In this document: positions 11,331 through 23,449 of the stretch, piece after piece
Numbering within the stretch: position 1 is the stretch's first letter
Layout: every line of letters begins with the position of its first letter
DNA from: Cherax quadricarinatus
Lineage: Eukaryota; Arthropoda; Malacostraca; Decapoda; Parastacidae
Length of the DNA: 64,000 nt
Reading direction: 5' to 3'
NCBI RefSeq assembly: GCF_038502225.1
Contig: NC_091298.1
Coordinates: 38,408,972 to 38,472,971 of the forward strand
Position numbers and translations under genes: made by a program
The notes under the pieces: model-generated
Database searches by the model: none
Told to the model about the DNA's origin: nothing
What the model saw: the letters and a program-made list of their open reading frames with translations, nothing else

Positions 11331-12113
11331 AGGAGACTCTGACTAGAGTTATTGCAAAGAAGAAATGCATTTTGTTATCTCATACAATATGAAAGGACGG
11401 GTTCGACACGCAGACATTTTACCTTATATGAGTCACTGCCAACTTGGACATTGTCACCATCTGGAGCACAAGGGACAACAACTGACATTCTAGTGATATC
11501 ACTAGCCACAAGACATCTTTCTGTATATAGCTGGTGACATCAACAAGAGATGGTATGACATGACTTGTTTCAAGTAGTCGCTTTTCAACAAGGCGTTCCC
11601 TGAGGAGCTACTACCTAAACGCAACTGGAACTGCACACTATCCTTTATGCACAAAGTCGTGGGAAGTGGATAACAGACAGGACTGATAGTGTTACTGGTG
11701 ACTTTGGTTACTTTACTAGAGAAAGCACACGTTTGACTCACACTAGTGGCATGCCCAATTCGACGACATGGTCGTACCATTCTGTGGATACCAGCTTGGA
11801 TCCGAGATCTGTCATGCTGCATCAGAGTATAAAGTTTTTAATCCAAACTTCATACTCTGATGCAGTATGACAGTTCTCGGATTCAAGCTGGTATCCCCAG
11901 AATAATACGACTATATCGTCGAATCAGGCATGCCACTGGTATGGATCGAGCATAATATGTAGGTCTCTCACTGATTTAAATTCCAATAGAAGATCACAAG
12001 AAAAATTGATCTGGTCTGCCACATGAAAAGAAGGAGAAAACTCTCGGCCTAGGATGGAAAAAGGTGAAGGCGGCCTGACCTCTGACAAGCAGACTAGAAC
12101 CAGCCACTCCACT
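11331..12113 (-). pseudogene. gypsy element, gag-pol linker/protease region, not resolved
   Basis: Lies between the gag zinc knuckle and RT on the minus strand, where protease is expected. Open pieces exist (106 residues at 11,502-11,822; 62 residues at 11,924-12,112), but I could not identify a DTG/DSG motif. A strong inverted repeat at 11,742-11,940 disrupts this stretch. Confidence 0.4.
11742..11940. repeat. inverted repeat, arms about 93 bp
   Basis: 11,742-11,835 and 11,848-11,940 are reverse complements at roughly 85% identity, with a loop of about 12 bases. Shared words: GGCATGCC at the outer ends, CGTCGAAT, GGATACCAGCTT and ATACTCTGATGCA. Confidence 0.85.
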
Positions 12114-13613
12114 AAGGGTAGTTACATGAGTTGCTTTTACTAGAAGGACATTACATAGTCGCTTATCCTTAAAGATGCTCTGTCCTTAAAGATGCACCAT
12201 AGTCCATGAGCACATTAACGGGCGCTTGAGCACAGAAGCTTCGACTGAAGGACCTACTGTTGCACTGAAATGAACATACAAACAAAAAAGGTGAGTCGTC
12301 ATTGAAGATATGATCGACCTCATCCCAAAAACATCTTCATCAGAGACATGCAAAGCAACAGCAGCAGCATCAGCATCAGCATCAGCATCAGCATCAGCAT
12401 CAGCATCAGCGAGGGACTCTTACTCTAGACTGCATAAAACGAGAAAGGAATTCTGGATGTTGATGGAGTACACACTATAACTTATTGTCACTTTGGGACG
12501 ATATAATTCTGGCGAGCAGATTCCCAAACCTGATGCATGAGGAGGGTTCTGGTTGTTCTTGGAACCACGTCCTCTACGATCTATTCTGAGGCCACGGTTG
12601 GGGCGACCATGAAAAAATTCGTAATTCATGCTCGACTGAGAGGCAATACATTCAGATGTATAATGACCAAGCATCATATGGAAATTACAGTAGGTAGGTT
12701 AGGTTATATTGAGGACTTTCTTTGGTACAGCGCTTTTTTTTTTTTTTTTTTTTTTAACATCCATATTAATATTTCCTTTTTTAATGCAATTATAACAAGT
12801 TCTGGTACTGAGGTTACTAACTGCACTACAGCCAGAGCGATTACTCGCTGCACTAACCCTAGACGAAGAACGTGACTGGAAATATGATTGACCTTGAGTT
12901 GTCGCACAGACAACATGTTGTGCAGAGTTGCTGAACTACGGAGTATAGGATTCACACAACGAAATGAACCTGTTGCATCAACTGCTTGTGCCTGCAGCAG
13001 AACCTGAATACGCATACGAAGCAGAAGGTGGTAACAACTGCTTAATGGCACCACTGGTAGCGACTTTGCCAATATTTAGGGCAAACTCTGTACAGGCTGG
13101 ACATACGAAGGTTGAAGCTTCAATCACATCTTGAATACATTCAATAACTTAGAAATATGGGTAGGGAAATCATCTAATACTTTACCTTCAGTAGGTCTTG
13201 CAATCATTAATTCACAAAGTATGAAATATGGATGAGAAATGGGAAATGTTTAGCAAAAAGAATAACTTCATACCCTGACCAACTTGTCAAATAATCAGAA
13301 TCATGGTTGGTGATGTGAGTGTTAGCTTCTCCAGGAAAAGATGTGGTAAGAATGTCTTTAGCATGTCGAATTATAGCTTCTTAAGCTTGACCCCCAGATG
13401 CATCTTTATTCCCCGCATTGCAAATTGCAGTGAATCAAACTTAAAGATTATTTGGAATACCATCAAAAGTTGGAACAGACTCTTAAGTCCATTGACTCTA
13501 GGATGTATGTCAGTCGACAAAGAACCACTAGAGTTCCGAGATAGTTCATGGTTGTCTTGTCTTACGTTATTCACATGATCATAAGCACCGCTAGCTATAG
13601 GTGATTCAGTCAT
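12114..13613 (-). pseudogene. Ty3/gypsy gag, degraded
   Basis: Minus-strand gag of the same element. An 80-residue open piece starts at 13,613 (MTESPIASGAYDHVNN), the probable N terminus. Near 12,700-12,650 a nucleocapsid-type CCHC motif can be read as CNFHMMLGHYTSEC, with the second Cys lost, followed by Arg/Gly-rich sequence (RPNRGLRIDRRGRGSK) at 12,600-12,540, typical after a zinc knuckle. Other parts are shifted. A (CATCAG)n run at 12,367-12,411 and a poly-T run at 12,735-12,755 are later insertions or expansions. Confidence 0.6.
12362..12412. repeat. (CATCAG)n hexanucleotide repeat
   Basis: About seven copies of CATCAG preceded by CAG units, within the gag relic. Confidence 0.95.
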
Positions 13614-14835
13614 GGTTCAGAAAAAAACACACAAACAAGAGCAAATAATATGAGACTGCCACAAAAAAAAAAAAAAATTAAAGTGAAAAGAAAATAAATG
13701 ACACTGGACTAACTCTGCTTATATAAAAATTATAGAACACAATGGATGAGGAAAAGAAAGCTCACTGAACACTGCTTAATTAACTTAAATTGTGCAAAAA
13801 AGCAGAAAGTGATTACTGGAAACTGAATTAATTTCAGTGGAGAGTTGTCTCTGGTCACATAATTCATGGAAAAAGTTTAAGCAGTAAAATTATGAATCAA
13901 TGCAAAGATTTATAAAAAAAATTCGTAACTCGGTATTAATATTCAAAAATATAAATATATGTAAAAGAAATATATTAAAAAAAGTAAAGATATATATGTA
14001 AAAGAAATATAGTAAAAAATGTAAAGATATATATATATATATAAGAAATATTTTCCAATAATAAAAATAAAAATATTAAATGTTCAACAATGGAATATTA
14101 AATCACATGAAAGTTTAAAAATTATCAATAAATTGTAGGAAATATCACACAAATAAAATAAATTGTCAGTGTCTGCAATCTGAAGGCAAAATAATTGAAA
14201 ATAAATTGCAAATCACAAACAAAAATTATTATATAATGGAGGTTAAGTCTAAAAATTTAGAAAAAAAATTGAAAGTATTCGCTGTAGACACATAAATCAG
14301 AGTCAAAATATACAGTTACACACTGAAAGATACACACACAAAATATAGAAAATATAATGAAATTTCAAAGAATATACTGGTAAGAAGAGATTAACTCTTA
14401 CTTAACACAGGACAAACAAATTACTGTAAAATAGAGCATATCTATGAAACTGAATAAAAACGCAAGAATAAACTTGTTTACAGCAAAAATGCAATAATGA
14501 GAATATAATAACAGTATACAAAGTAAGGTAATGTATACACTAATAGTACTGAAGGACACGGAACAAAAAGTCTACCTTATATGGAACAGAGCTTTGAAAT
14601 GAGAAGGGATAGAATAACTCTCAGGTTGTAAAATAGAGAATATTGATTGCATTATTACCCTCATATCCCTCGATTGTTTTTGAATACATTATTCTCAGTT
14701 AATTTGAGCTGATATTGTTGTTATTTTGCAGACATAATCTGTTAGTTATTCTGGCTACAATAGTATGAATTAAATAGTTTTCTTGGGTTTTGCTTAAGTT
14801 TCCTCCTTCCATCACAGCAGGTATGTTAAAATGAC
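13614..14835. other. A+T-rich stretch without recognisable genes
   Basis: Very A-rich on the plus strand with homopolymer runs. A direct duplication of a roughly 40-base unit (TATATGTAAAAGAAATATA) lies at 13,955-14,040. Its position next to gag suggests leader or LTR sequence of the gypsy element, but no LTR boundary could be seen. Confidence 0.5.
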
Positions 14836-15010
14836 GTTAATTGGTGGTTGGCTGGAGGGTTCTCCAGGCTTCACGTGTGCCTCGTGAACCCTCCTCTCGG
14901 CTCACTCGTTTCCAGTACTCTTGAGAAGCCAGAGGGAATAATAATAATTTACCGAAAAACATTTATTTGATGCTTACCGAGTAAACTTCTGGAAAAATCT
15001 TTGATTATAT
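14836..15010 (+). repeat. interspersed repeat, second copy at 56,155
   Basis: TTGGCTGGAGGGTTCTCCAG, GCTTCACGTGTGCCTC and ACTCTTGAGAAGCCAG align with 56,170-56,260 (TTGGCTGGACGGTTTTCCAG, GCTTCATTTCTGCCTC, ACTCTTGGAAACCAG). Class unknown. Confidence 0.6.
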
Positions 15011-15255
15011 TTGCAAATTTGCATTTATTAGAATTTTGTGGAAAACACTACTAGATTATCATGTTAGGAGATTAGTCCCTTCAAGCCTTCCCAGATACTC
15101 TTTTAATCCTTCATTACATCAAGCAAAGCCCTTGATGATAGTAATAGACACGAAGCAAGGATACGCAAAATAATACTCAGGACGCCAGGATACTAAGAGA
15201 GACACACAGCAACCTATGATACATACAGTAATACAAAAGAAGCTTGAATACACAA

Positions 15256-16206
15256 TGTAGAGAAATTTTCTCCAGAAGGGGGGATATCAGCCCCTTTCAG
15301 CCCTTTTCAACCCATTCAGCGCTGAGGGTGGACCCTCCCAGAAAGGGCAATGACGTCTTGCTTGCTTCTGCATCAACACTTTTAATTGGAAGCATCTGTC
15401 CAGCGTGCGTCATTGATCATGCCACGTCTTTGCAAGAGACCAATGTTGCAACTAGAGTGTGGCTTAATGAGACAATTCATCTTTTACCTTGGCAGGACAA
15501 TTAAGGAAACCGTGCACCCACATTATTACCATGTTAATTAAAGATAGGGTACACTGACGTCTATGCCCAAACAGCAAGAAATCAAGCATTCTGCATTGCT
15601 TCCTGGTGGAAGTTTGGCAAGCAAGGGAAAATTGCTTGATCTGCTCTCCCTTTGTATCTGGAGATGCCCAGGGCAAGCTAGGGCGCCATAGCTCAGATTG
15701 CTATAAACCCGGGTGTAAACGGTGACTAATAATGATATTTCGCGGTGTTCTTAACGGGAGTTAATAACCTTCAGGCCCCACACATCACGACGATAAGTGA
15801 CCGTTACCATTACTATTGATTGTGCATTTATATGTATGCTAACTAGCGATTTATGGAAGGTCAGTCCACTGAACTTCAGGATATCCAGAAACACGTCCTC
15901 ACGACAGGAACATACGCTGTCTTGTGTAGCTAGAGGCAAGTAATCCTAGATTTTCCGGGGATGAAAAGACAGATTCTTGGCCGGGATTCAACTGATGACC
16001 TGACTGGATTATTAACTAATCAGTCATATACACAAACCTCTCTGTTTTACACACTGGTCGTCCTTACGAACTGGGGGTGGTTCTTCAAAGACAATAGGTA
16101 GCTCAAACGTAACTAGAACTAGCTAGAACTTAGACAGAACCAGTGACTAGAAGTAACATTGCCGCCACTAGTAATTGATCCTTAGTGTTTATGGGTTAAA
16201 TCACAC
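15256..16206 (+). mobile_element. probable 5' LTR of a BEL/Pao element
   Basis: Starts TGTAGAGAAATTTTCTCC, the reverse complement of the outer end of the LTR at 7577-8568, and aligns with it for about 300 bases. The 3' end is uncertain: CACACA at 16,201-16,206 is followed five bases later by TGGCGCTCAGCAG (16,212), a possible tRNA primer-binding site. A different repeat is inserted at about 15,960-16,050. BEL/Pao gag follows on the same strand. Confidence 0.5.
15960..16050 (+). repeat. interspersed repeat, same family as the 19-kb palindrome
   Basis: GGATTCAACTGATGACCTGA, TAATCAGTCATA and ACACAAACCTCTCTGT match the arms at 19,131-19,342 and the partial copy at 18,905-18,960. It lies inside the putative LTR. 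Confidence 0.65.
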
Positions 16207-16929
16207 AGATATTGGCGCTCAGCAGAGGTACTTGGGTAGTGAAAGTAGAATAATCTACATTGAAATTAGAAGTTAAAAATAGCTAGCTAGCAAGACGCCT
16301 AGCAAGACTGCCAACATTCAGAATATTGGCAGTCAGAATTCCGAGGGACAGTAACAAATTTTGTTTCGAGAACTCAGCATATACAACACTCGGGGTCAGT
16401 ATATAGTATGTGTTGGGGTTGGACAAGTGTAGAATCACTGTCAAATAGACAGCACCTGTCTAGCGGTTACCAAGCACTCGATTGTTCAACCACAGTCACG
16501 ACATTTCTTAGAAAGGGACTGACTCATAAAGCTGTCTGCTACACTTTTCTCTCAACAGTTGATTAGCTCAATATAATAGAGATAGTCCTTGCTGACTCGT
16601 AAGTCCTCACGGCTACGTTAGATAACTACTGGCTCAGCCTACCCAGAAACCCGGCCCTCGTCACGAGAGTGATTAATACCTGTGAAACATTGATCCAGAG
16701 TGATCCACACTTGATTATGAAGAGTTTGAGATTAACTTAAAATTACTGGAGATAAGGCAACAAACCTACACAGCAGCTTATGAGCAATTTGACGAGTTGC
16801 TGATGAGCTCAGGAACGTTATGTTGACAAGGAGGAATGTCCTTCAGGCGAGATGCCGCTATATAAGAGCCCGTAGGCGGAGGGAAAGCTCTGGCCAAGTC
16901 CCCACAACGGGACCTCCTCAGGGGCTATT

Positions 16930-17450
16930 AATCCACGTCCTGCCAACACAGATTGCCCCAAATTTAACTGCTTACATGTGATGGGCAGAAATCTGAAGAA
17001 TTCTTAGCGAGTTTCCGGTCACTAATCGATAGTTGGTCAGACGTTGATGATCTGACGAAGCTCAATTACTTGAGAACTCAGCTCAGGGGTAGATTATGGC
17101 CTCAAGGGACTTGATAACAAAGGTGCTAATTACCAACACGCTATTCAGGTCCTAGAAACTAATTATTATGATAGGGATCAGAACCCAAACAAACACGTAC
17201 ACTGGCTCGTTGATCTTACTCCTTCCCACTGCATACCAGAATTGCAAACATTCAGAATCCCTATGGATAACTGTTGTAGATCTCTGGCCTCTTATGTAAA
17301 CGCGACAGGGAGTGACTGGGGTTTCAGTCGAATCATACAAAGGAAACTGCCAGAGAAGACTTATCTGTGCTGTAATTAGAGAAGGTCAACAGCACATTGT
17401 GGCTTGTATGAAAATCAATGCTAGCTATGTTAAGCGCCTACCTGACAGGT
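16930..17450 (+). pseudogene. BEL/Pao gag (DUF1759-like), frameshifted
   Basis: Plus-strand pieces read KSEEFLASFRSLIDSWSDV-DDLTKLNYLRTQLRG (16,980-17,090), then in another frame NYQHAIQVLETNYYDRDQN and PNKHVHWLVDLTPSH (17,130-17,230), then IIQRKLPEKT (17,330). These blocks follow the order of the DUF1759 gag domain of BEL/Pao elements (capsid-like, binds element RNA). One frameshift falls near 17,095. The putative LTR lies upstream and the zinc knuckles and aspartic protease downstream, all on the same strand. Confidence 0.75.
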
Positions 17451-17589
17451 CACTGGCCAAAGCGTCATTACCTAAGATGCCACCTGTCAGTACGTACCAT
17501 GCTATTAACAGTACAACTGTGGGGGTATACTCAGTCGTTACGCAGAGTAACAAGTGAAGATGAAGAGTACGAGCAAGTGGAATAATTCC

Positions 17590-18300
17590 AAACCCCCTGT
17601 CACCACTACACGTACTACAAAATGCCTCCTTTGTTACTTCAAGCACTGGGCTCGATCTTGTGATGAATTCACTACAGTACACAGTCAGAAACGAAGAGTA
17701 CAGGAGCTGAAACTGTCACAAGTGCCTGGGTAATCACCCAGGCATTTGCTGGACATGTAGGGGTGACCATAACACTGTCGTCTGTCCCCGCTTCCAGGTC
17801 ACTCATGACACGTACAACTGAGAGCTGTTAAACGAGAGAGGGTGGCCTACCCACGTCTCCAACCACACTCATGCTAACAACGCTAACCTCTCAGCGCCAG
17901 GCAGCATTGTCAGTAACGCGACTTAAGTTACTGAATGGACTTCGGGGCACAGAAGTGATTACGTTGTTTGATCAGGGCGCCCAGAGGACTTTTATCCACC
18001 GAAATACATTACATGAACGCTGTGTGATGCCACATGACGGAGCACCACAAGTCCTAGCTGCATCTTTCCACAGCCCTGGCGAACGATTATTCGATCTAGC
18101 CAGTCACAGTTGCTCTGGTGGCTACCTATAAATGATAAACGCAGTAAAAGATGACAAGCTTCCTGCTAGCATACAAATGAAAGGCTTGCAGGATGCCGAT
18201 GCTATGCTAAGAGAAACCAATGAAGAACTTGCCGACTTTAACTTGACTGACAAGGTCAGGCCGATAGATTGGCTAATTGGTAGCGACTACTAGAATAAAT
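17590..18300 (+). pseudogene. BEL/Pao zinc knuckles and A17-type aspartic protease
   Basis: CLLCYFKHWARSC (17,615-17,655) and KCLGNHPGICWTCRGDHN (17,730-17,785) are two zinc-binding motifs. At 17,871-18,131 an 86-residue open piece carries ALSVTRLKLLNG and TLFDQGAQRTFIHRNTL; the DQG motif is the active-site block of the Pao-type (A17) protease. A further block, MINAVKDDKLPASIQMKGL to RPIDWLIGSDY (18,130-18,295), matches the C-terminal DLLIGSDY of this domain. A frameshift at about 18,125 and a stop after GSDY break it. The protease would process gag-pol in the intact element. Confidence 0.75.
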
Positions 18301-18900
18301 TTGTACGGGAATGACAACAGTAAATGACGTCTCCCTGCTGACCTCAGCAGATGGTATTTCTTGTTAGACAGACTCTTGAAGGCACCTCCCATGTCTTCAC
18401 ATCTCAACAAGTACATGGAAAGTTGAGTCCTTTGAACCCATGGCATAATTGGTGAAACGAGTCCAGAGAGAATTCTTCTCAGCTGGCTGCTGATTCCTGA
18501 CAAATAGGAGAGAATCCGCAAGAAAAACCGATTTAGTCCCGACTCTTGAACTCTACCTGGACTCAGAACACATTACGAGGTGCCGGGGAGGGATCCAAAA
18601 TTCCTCTCTGTCAGGAAATACAGTACATGCTATCTTAGTACCAAAGTACCGCTGGCTGACCAAGCTGATAAATAATGATGGCGACCTACGAGTGTCACAC
18701 TGTGATGTCCATAGCACTCATGTCAGATACGTAAGTCTTACTGGATACTACAGAAAGAGCGTCGCAACTAATGCGCTGTATGCCATGATGGCATTTTCGC
18801 AGACGTCTTTGTCCCACTGCGTCACTCGGCCAGACATGTGAGGCATGTCGGCTGAGTGAAGTCCCCAGCGAAAGCTGGCTCACGTCACTGGGAAAACGCT
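18301..18900 (+). pseudogene. BEL/Pao pol remnant with RT deleted
   Basis: After the protease comes VNDVSLLTSADGI and KVESFEPMA (18,325-18,445), the usual start of BEL pol. From about 18,535 the text reads LVPTLELYLDSEHITRCRGG and GNTVHAILVPKYRWLTKL (18,540-18,670), like the H2C2 zinc-binding region upstream of BEL integrase. The intervening reverse transcriptase and RNase H are absent, so roughly 2 kb has been lost between about 18,445 and 18,535. The remainder decays towards 18,900. Confidence 0.65.
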
Positions 18901-18904
18901 TCTG

Positions 18905-19440
<536 letters not shown>

Positions 19441-20236
19441 AAAAATGCTTCGGAAATAAAACTAGTTATTCAAATCAGATCTAAATATAAAAATATTGAC
19501 TTAGGCCAAGTGATGTTATCCTTTGGTTGGGAAGGCAGGAAGGGAAATAAACTGTACAGGGGGAAGGGTCCCGATTCTTTGTATCCAGTTTCGTCCGTAT
19601 TTGGAGGAGAGTTGGGGACAGGCTGCTTCTGAATGTACCAGTAATTGTGTAATTTACTTTGATGTGCCTACTTTTTTTGACATCTCTAATTGCACAAAAC
19701 AGATGAGTCACTCGGAATTCACGTATTACGCAGCCTACTAACTGGACGGCATCCCTACGTTCCTGGATTCATATGCTGCACACGTGCCAAACTCATTTCA
19801 GTTTTTTATATTAATATTTTCTTCAGCAAAATTTGAACAAGAATACCTTTCAATTGCGTAAACAGTGTAGATAACTTTTTATGGTTGATGGTCCACAGAT
19901 GTGTTAGCTTCTTCAAGTTGAGTTGTTAAAAACCTATCATAGTAGGTAAGGAGAAAACTGCGTGGGTTGCGCTCCAGTTATTAACAAATAGTTTTCTCAA
20001 AGAATGCTGAAGGCGACAGTTGCAGAGAGCTATTGCACAATCTGCTGTTGTCCTGTCAAAACATGGGCTGCAATATACTTTTAAAGATACATTTCTTTTT
20101 GTCGCATCAATATTTTTCGTGCCAACAGCGAAGCAGCGATGAACGAAGTGAATATTTCTAGAAGGTCATCTCAGTCATACAGAAACGTTACCGAGCTCAT
20201 CACTGTTAGCAGACTATTGCTGGACATTAACAAGAG
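19441..20236. other. no recognisable gene
   Basis: Ordinary-composition sequence with short open frames up to 76 residues on both strands and no recognised domain. Confidence 0.5.
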
Positions 20237-20455
20237 AAAGGGTATACAAGAGATGCTCCAAAAGGGGTATAAAGTAGATGCTCTAGAAGGGGTATACAAG
20301 AGATGCTCTGGAAGGGGTATACAAGAGATGCTCTGGAAGGGGTATACAAGAGATGCTCTGGAAGGGGTATACAAGAGATGCTCTAGAAGGGGTATACAAG
20401 AGATGCTCTACAAGGGGTATACAAGAGATGCTCTACAAGGGGTATACAAGAGACA
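20237..20455 (+). repeat. 25-bp minisatellite
   Basis: About 8.5 tandem copies of a 25-base unit containing GGGGTATACAAGAGATGCTC; the variable positions are CTCTGGAA, CTCTAGAA and CTCTACAA. Confidence 0.95.
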
Positions 20456-20589
20456 AGAAGCGTCGAGTTGGAACAATACAGTTTATTATTCAGAAATATT
20501 ACTAATATTTTGATACACAGGTACAAAATGTGCAAAATAAATTTCCTTGGATAATTTAACCTATCGATTGTTATTAAAGTCATGTTCAG

Positions 20590-20690
20590 AAAGAATAAAA
20601 AATCACAATGCCGTGGCTGGAACAATGCACAAATAATCTGCACTTAGGAGAGGGAAAACCAACGACGTCGTAATTACTACCCCTTCCCCC
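20590..20690 (-). mobile_element. fragment of the small PLE-type insertion family
   Basis: TCACAATGCCGTGGCTGGAA and ACACAAATAATCTGCAC-like words match the left parts of the insertions at 47,366 and 61,661. Confidence 0.5.
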
Positions 20691-20801
20691 AGTGCCAGTT
20701 ATTTGTTTATGGTCACATTTACTTCCTGCACTCCCATAACCTAACAGCGAAATACCTTGTTTCTTAGAACCATAGTTGTTCAGAGTTTGTAAACCAGTGT
20801 C

Positions 20802-20975
<174 letters not shown>

Positions 20976-20979
20976 TTGC

Positions 20980-21180
20980 GGTATGGTGATCTTGGGCGCT
21001 GAGAGTTTAGTTAACTTCTCGGGAAAGTGCCTAAATGACTTGGGTTCGAATCTTGGCCAGTAACAGTGTACATTACAGTTGGTGCCTCTGACCAAAGCAT
21101 GTACAGAAGTACAGTTTCCGAATCCTTTCTATTAGAAGCCCCATAGCCAAAGTGGTAGAGCATTGGGCCAGTCAATTTTT
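20980..21180 (+). mobile_element. tRNA-like SINE, dimeric, truncated by LINE-A
   Basis: First tRNA-like unit: GGTATGGTGATCTTGGG ... GACTTGGGTTCGAATCTTGG (B-box GGTTCGAATC). Second: CCATAGCCAAAGTGGTAGAG CATTGGG (A-box like) at 21,137-21,163, then lost. The middle block GTTGGTGCCTCTGACC is shared with 48,145-48,165. LINE-A copy 3 starts at about 21,181. Confidence 0.55.
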
Positions 21181-23218
21181 TAAATTTTAAATCAAGTTAA
21201 GAAAACCTAGGGAACGAATGGATTTGTCAGTTAAAAACAGAGTAGGGGATTTATTAGATGGGGAGGTGGAGGTATTGGGTTGATGGCGGGAATATTTTGA
21301 GGAACTTTTAAATGTCGATGAAGAAAGGGAGGCGGTAATTTCATGCACTGGCCAGGGAGGTATAACATCTTTTAGGAGTGAAGAAGAGCAGGATGTGAGT
21401 ATGGGGGAGGTACGTGAGGTATTACGTAGAATGAAAGGAGGTAAAACAGCTGGAACTGACGGGATCAGGGGGGCGGGGATGTAGTGTTGGAGTGGTTGGT
21501 ATTTTTGTTAAATAAATGTATGAAAGAGGGGAAGATACTTAGGGAATGGCACAGAGCTTGTATAGTTTCTTTAAATAAAGGGAAGGGGGACAAAATAGAT
21601 TGTAAAAATTATAGGGGAATACGTTTACTAAGTATACCAGGAAAAGTGTACGGTTGAGTTATTACTGAGAGAATTAGAGGAAAGACAGAATGTAGGATTG
21701 CGGATTAGCAAGGAGGTTTTGGAGTGGGTAGGGGATGTGTAGATCAAGTGTTTACATTGAAGAATATATGTAAACAGTATTGAGATAAAGGTACGGAAGT
21801 TTTCATTGCATTTATGGATTTAGAAAAGGCATATGATAGAGTGGATAGGGGAGCAATGTGGCAGATGTTGCAAGTATATGGAATAGGTGGTAAGTTACTA
21901 AAGAGTTTTTATGAGGATAGTGAGGCTCAGGTTAGGGTATGTAGAAGAGAGGGAGACTACTTCCCGGTAAAAGTAGGTCTTAGACAGAGATGTGTAATGT
22001 CATCATGGCTGTTTAATACATTTATAGATGGGGTTGTGAAGGAGGTAAGTGCTAGTGTGTTGGGGAGAGGGGTGGGATTAAATTATGGGGAATTAAGTAC
22101 AGAATGGGAGTTGACACAGTTACATTTTACTGATGATACTGTGGTTTTGGGAGATTCTAAAGAAAAGTTGCAAAGGTTAGTGGACGAGTTTGGGAGGGTG
22201 TGTAAAGGTAGAAAGTTGAAAATGAGCATAGATAAGAGTGAGGTGATGAAGGTATCAAACGATTTCGACAAAGAAAAATTGGATACCACATTGGAGAGAG
22301 GGAGTATGGAAGAAGTGAATGTTTTCAGATATATGGGAGTTAACTTGTCAGCGGATGGGTTTATGAAGGATGAGGTTAACCATAGAATTGATAAAGGTAA
22401 AGAAGCGAGTGGTGCGTTAAGGTATATGTGGAGACAAAAAACGTTATCTATGGAGGAAAATAAGGGAATGTATGAAAGTATAGTGGTACCAACACTCTTA
22501 TATGGGTGTGAAGCTTGGGATGTGAATGCTGCAGCGAGGAGGCTATTGGAGACAGTGGAGATGTCCTGTCTAAGGGCAATGTGTAGTATAAATACTGTGC
22601 AGAGAATTTGGAGTGTGGAAATTAGGAGGTGTGGGGTTAATAAAAGTATTAGTCATAGGGCTGAATAGGGGTTGTTGAGGTGGTTTGGTCATTTAGAGAG
22701 AATGGATCAAAGTAGAATGGCATGGAGAGCTTATAAATCTGTAGAGGAAGGAAAGTGGGGTAGGTGTCGTCCTCGAAAAGGTTGGAAGGAGGGGGTAAAG
22801 GAGGTTTTGTGGACAAGGAGCTTGGACTTCCAGCAATCGTGCGTGAGCGTGTTAGATAGAAGTTAACGGAGACGAATGGTTTCTGGGACCTGACGAGCTG
22901 TTGGAGTGTGAGCAGGATAAAATTTAGTGAAGGGATTTAGGGAAACCAGTTATTTTTATATTGCCGAACCTGAGTACTGGAAATGGAAAGTACAATGCCT
23001 TCACTTTAAAGGAGAGGTTTGGGATATTGGCAGATTGGAAGGATGTGTTATATATCTTTATATATGCTTCTAAACTGTTGTGTTCTGGGCACCTCTGCAA
23101 AAAAACAGTGATTATGTATGAGATGAAAGTGTCGAATGATGATGAAAGTATTTTCTTTTTGGGGATTTTCTTTCTTTTTGGGTCACCCTGCATCGGTGGG
23201 AGACGGCCGAGTTGTTAA
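21181..23218 (+). mobile_element. LINE-A copy 3, RT to 3' end
   Basis: 5'-truncated non-LTR element: reverse transcriptase from before motif 0 to the C terminus, 3' UTR (22,867-23,130) and terminal tail block CACCCTGCATCGGTGGGAG with CGGCC, running directly into (TAA)n at 23,219. It is the best-preserved LINE-A copy here and the reference for the other copies at 1230, 3173, 5170-6462, 45,232 and 59,757. The ORF is split by stops upstream of 21,814 and by one stop at 22,666. Confidence 0.85.
21814..22866 (+). pseudogene. LINE-A reverse transcriptase, C-terminal two thirds
   Basis: Open for 284 codons from 21,814, a TAG at 22,666, then open again in the same frame to 22,866. Blocks: MDLEKAYDRVDRGAMW (motif A, catalytic Asp kept), VKVGLRQRCVMSSWLFN (motif B; the usual GLRQGCVMSP has two changes), LHFTDDTVVL (motif C, FADD appears as FTDD with both Asp kept), then FRYMGVNLSADG, VVPTLLYGCEAW, and, after the stop, LLRWFGHLERM. 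Upstream motif-0/1 blocks (GKTAGTDGI, CKNYRGIRLLSIPGK) lie at 21,440-21,660 with stops. The enzyme would copy element RNA at a nicked target. The clade looks RTE-like or related; I cannot settle it. Confidence 0.8.
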
Positions 23219-23219
23219 A

Positions 23220-23297
<78 letters not shown>

Positions 23298-23336
23298 TAA
23301 CAATAATCATAATAATAATAATAAATAAATGCAATA

Positions 23337-23382
<46 letters not shown>

Positions 23383-23417
23383 TCGATTGCAATTATTTTA
23401 TTATTATTATTATTATA

Positions 23418-23449
<32 letters not shown>

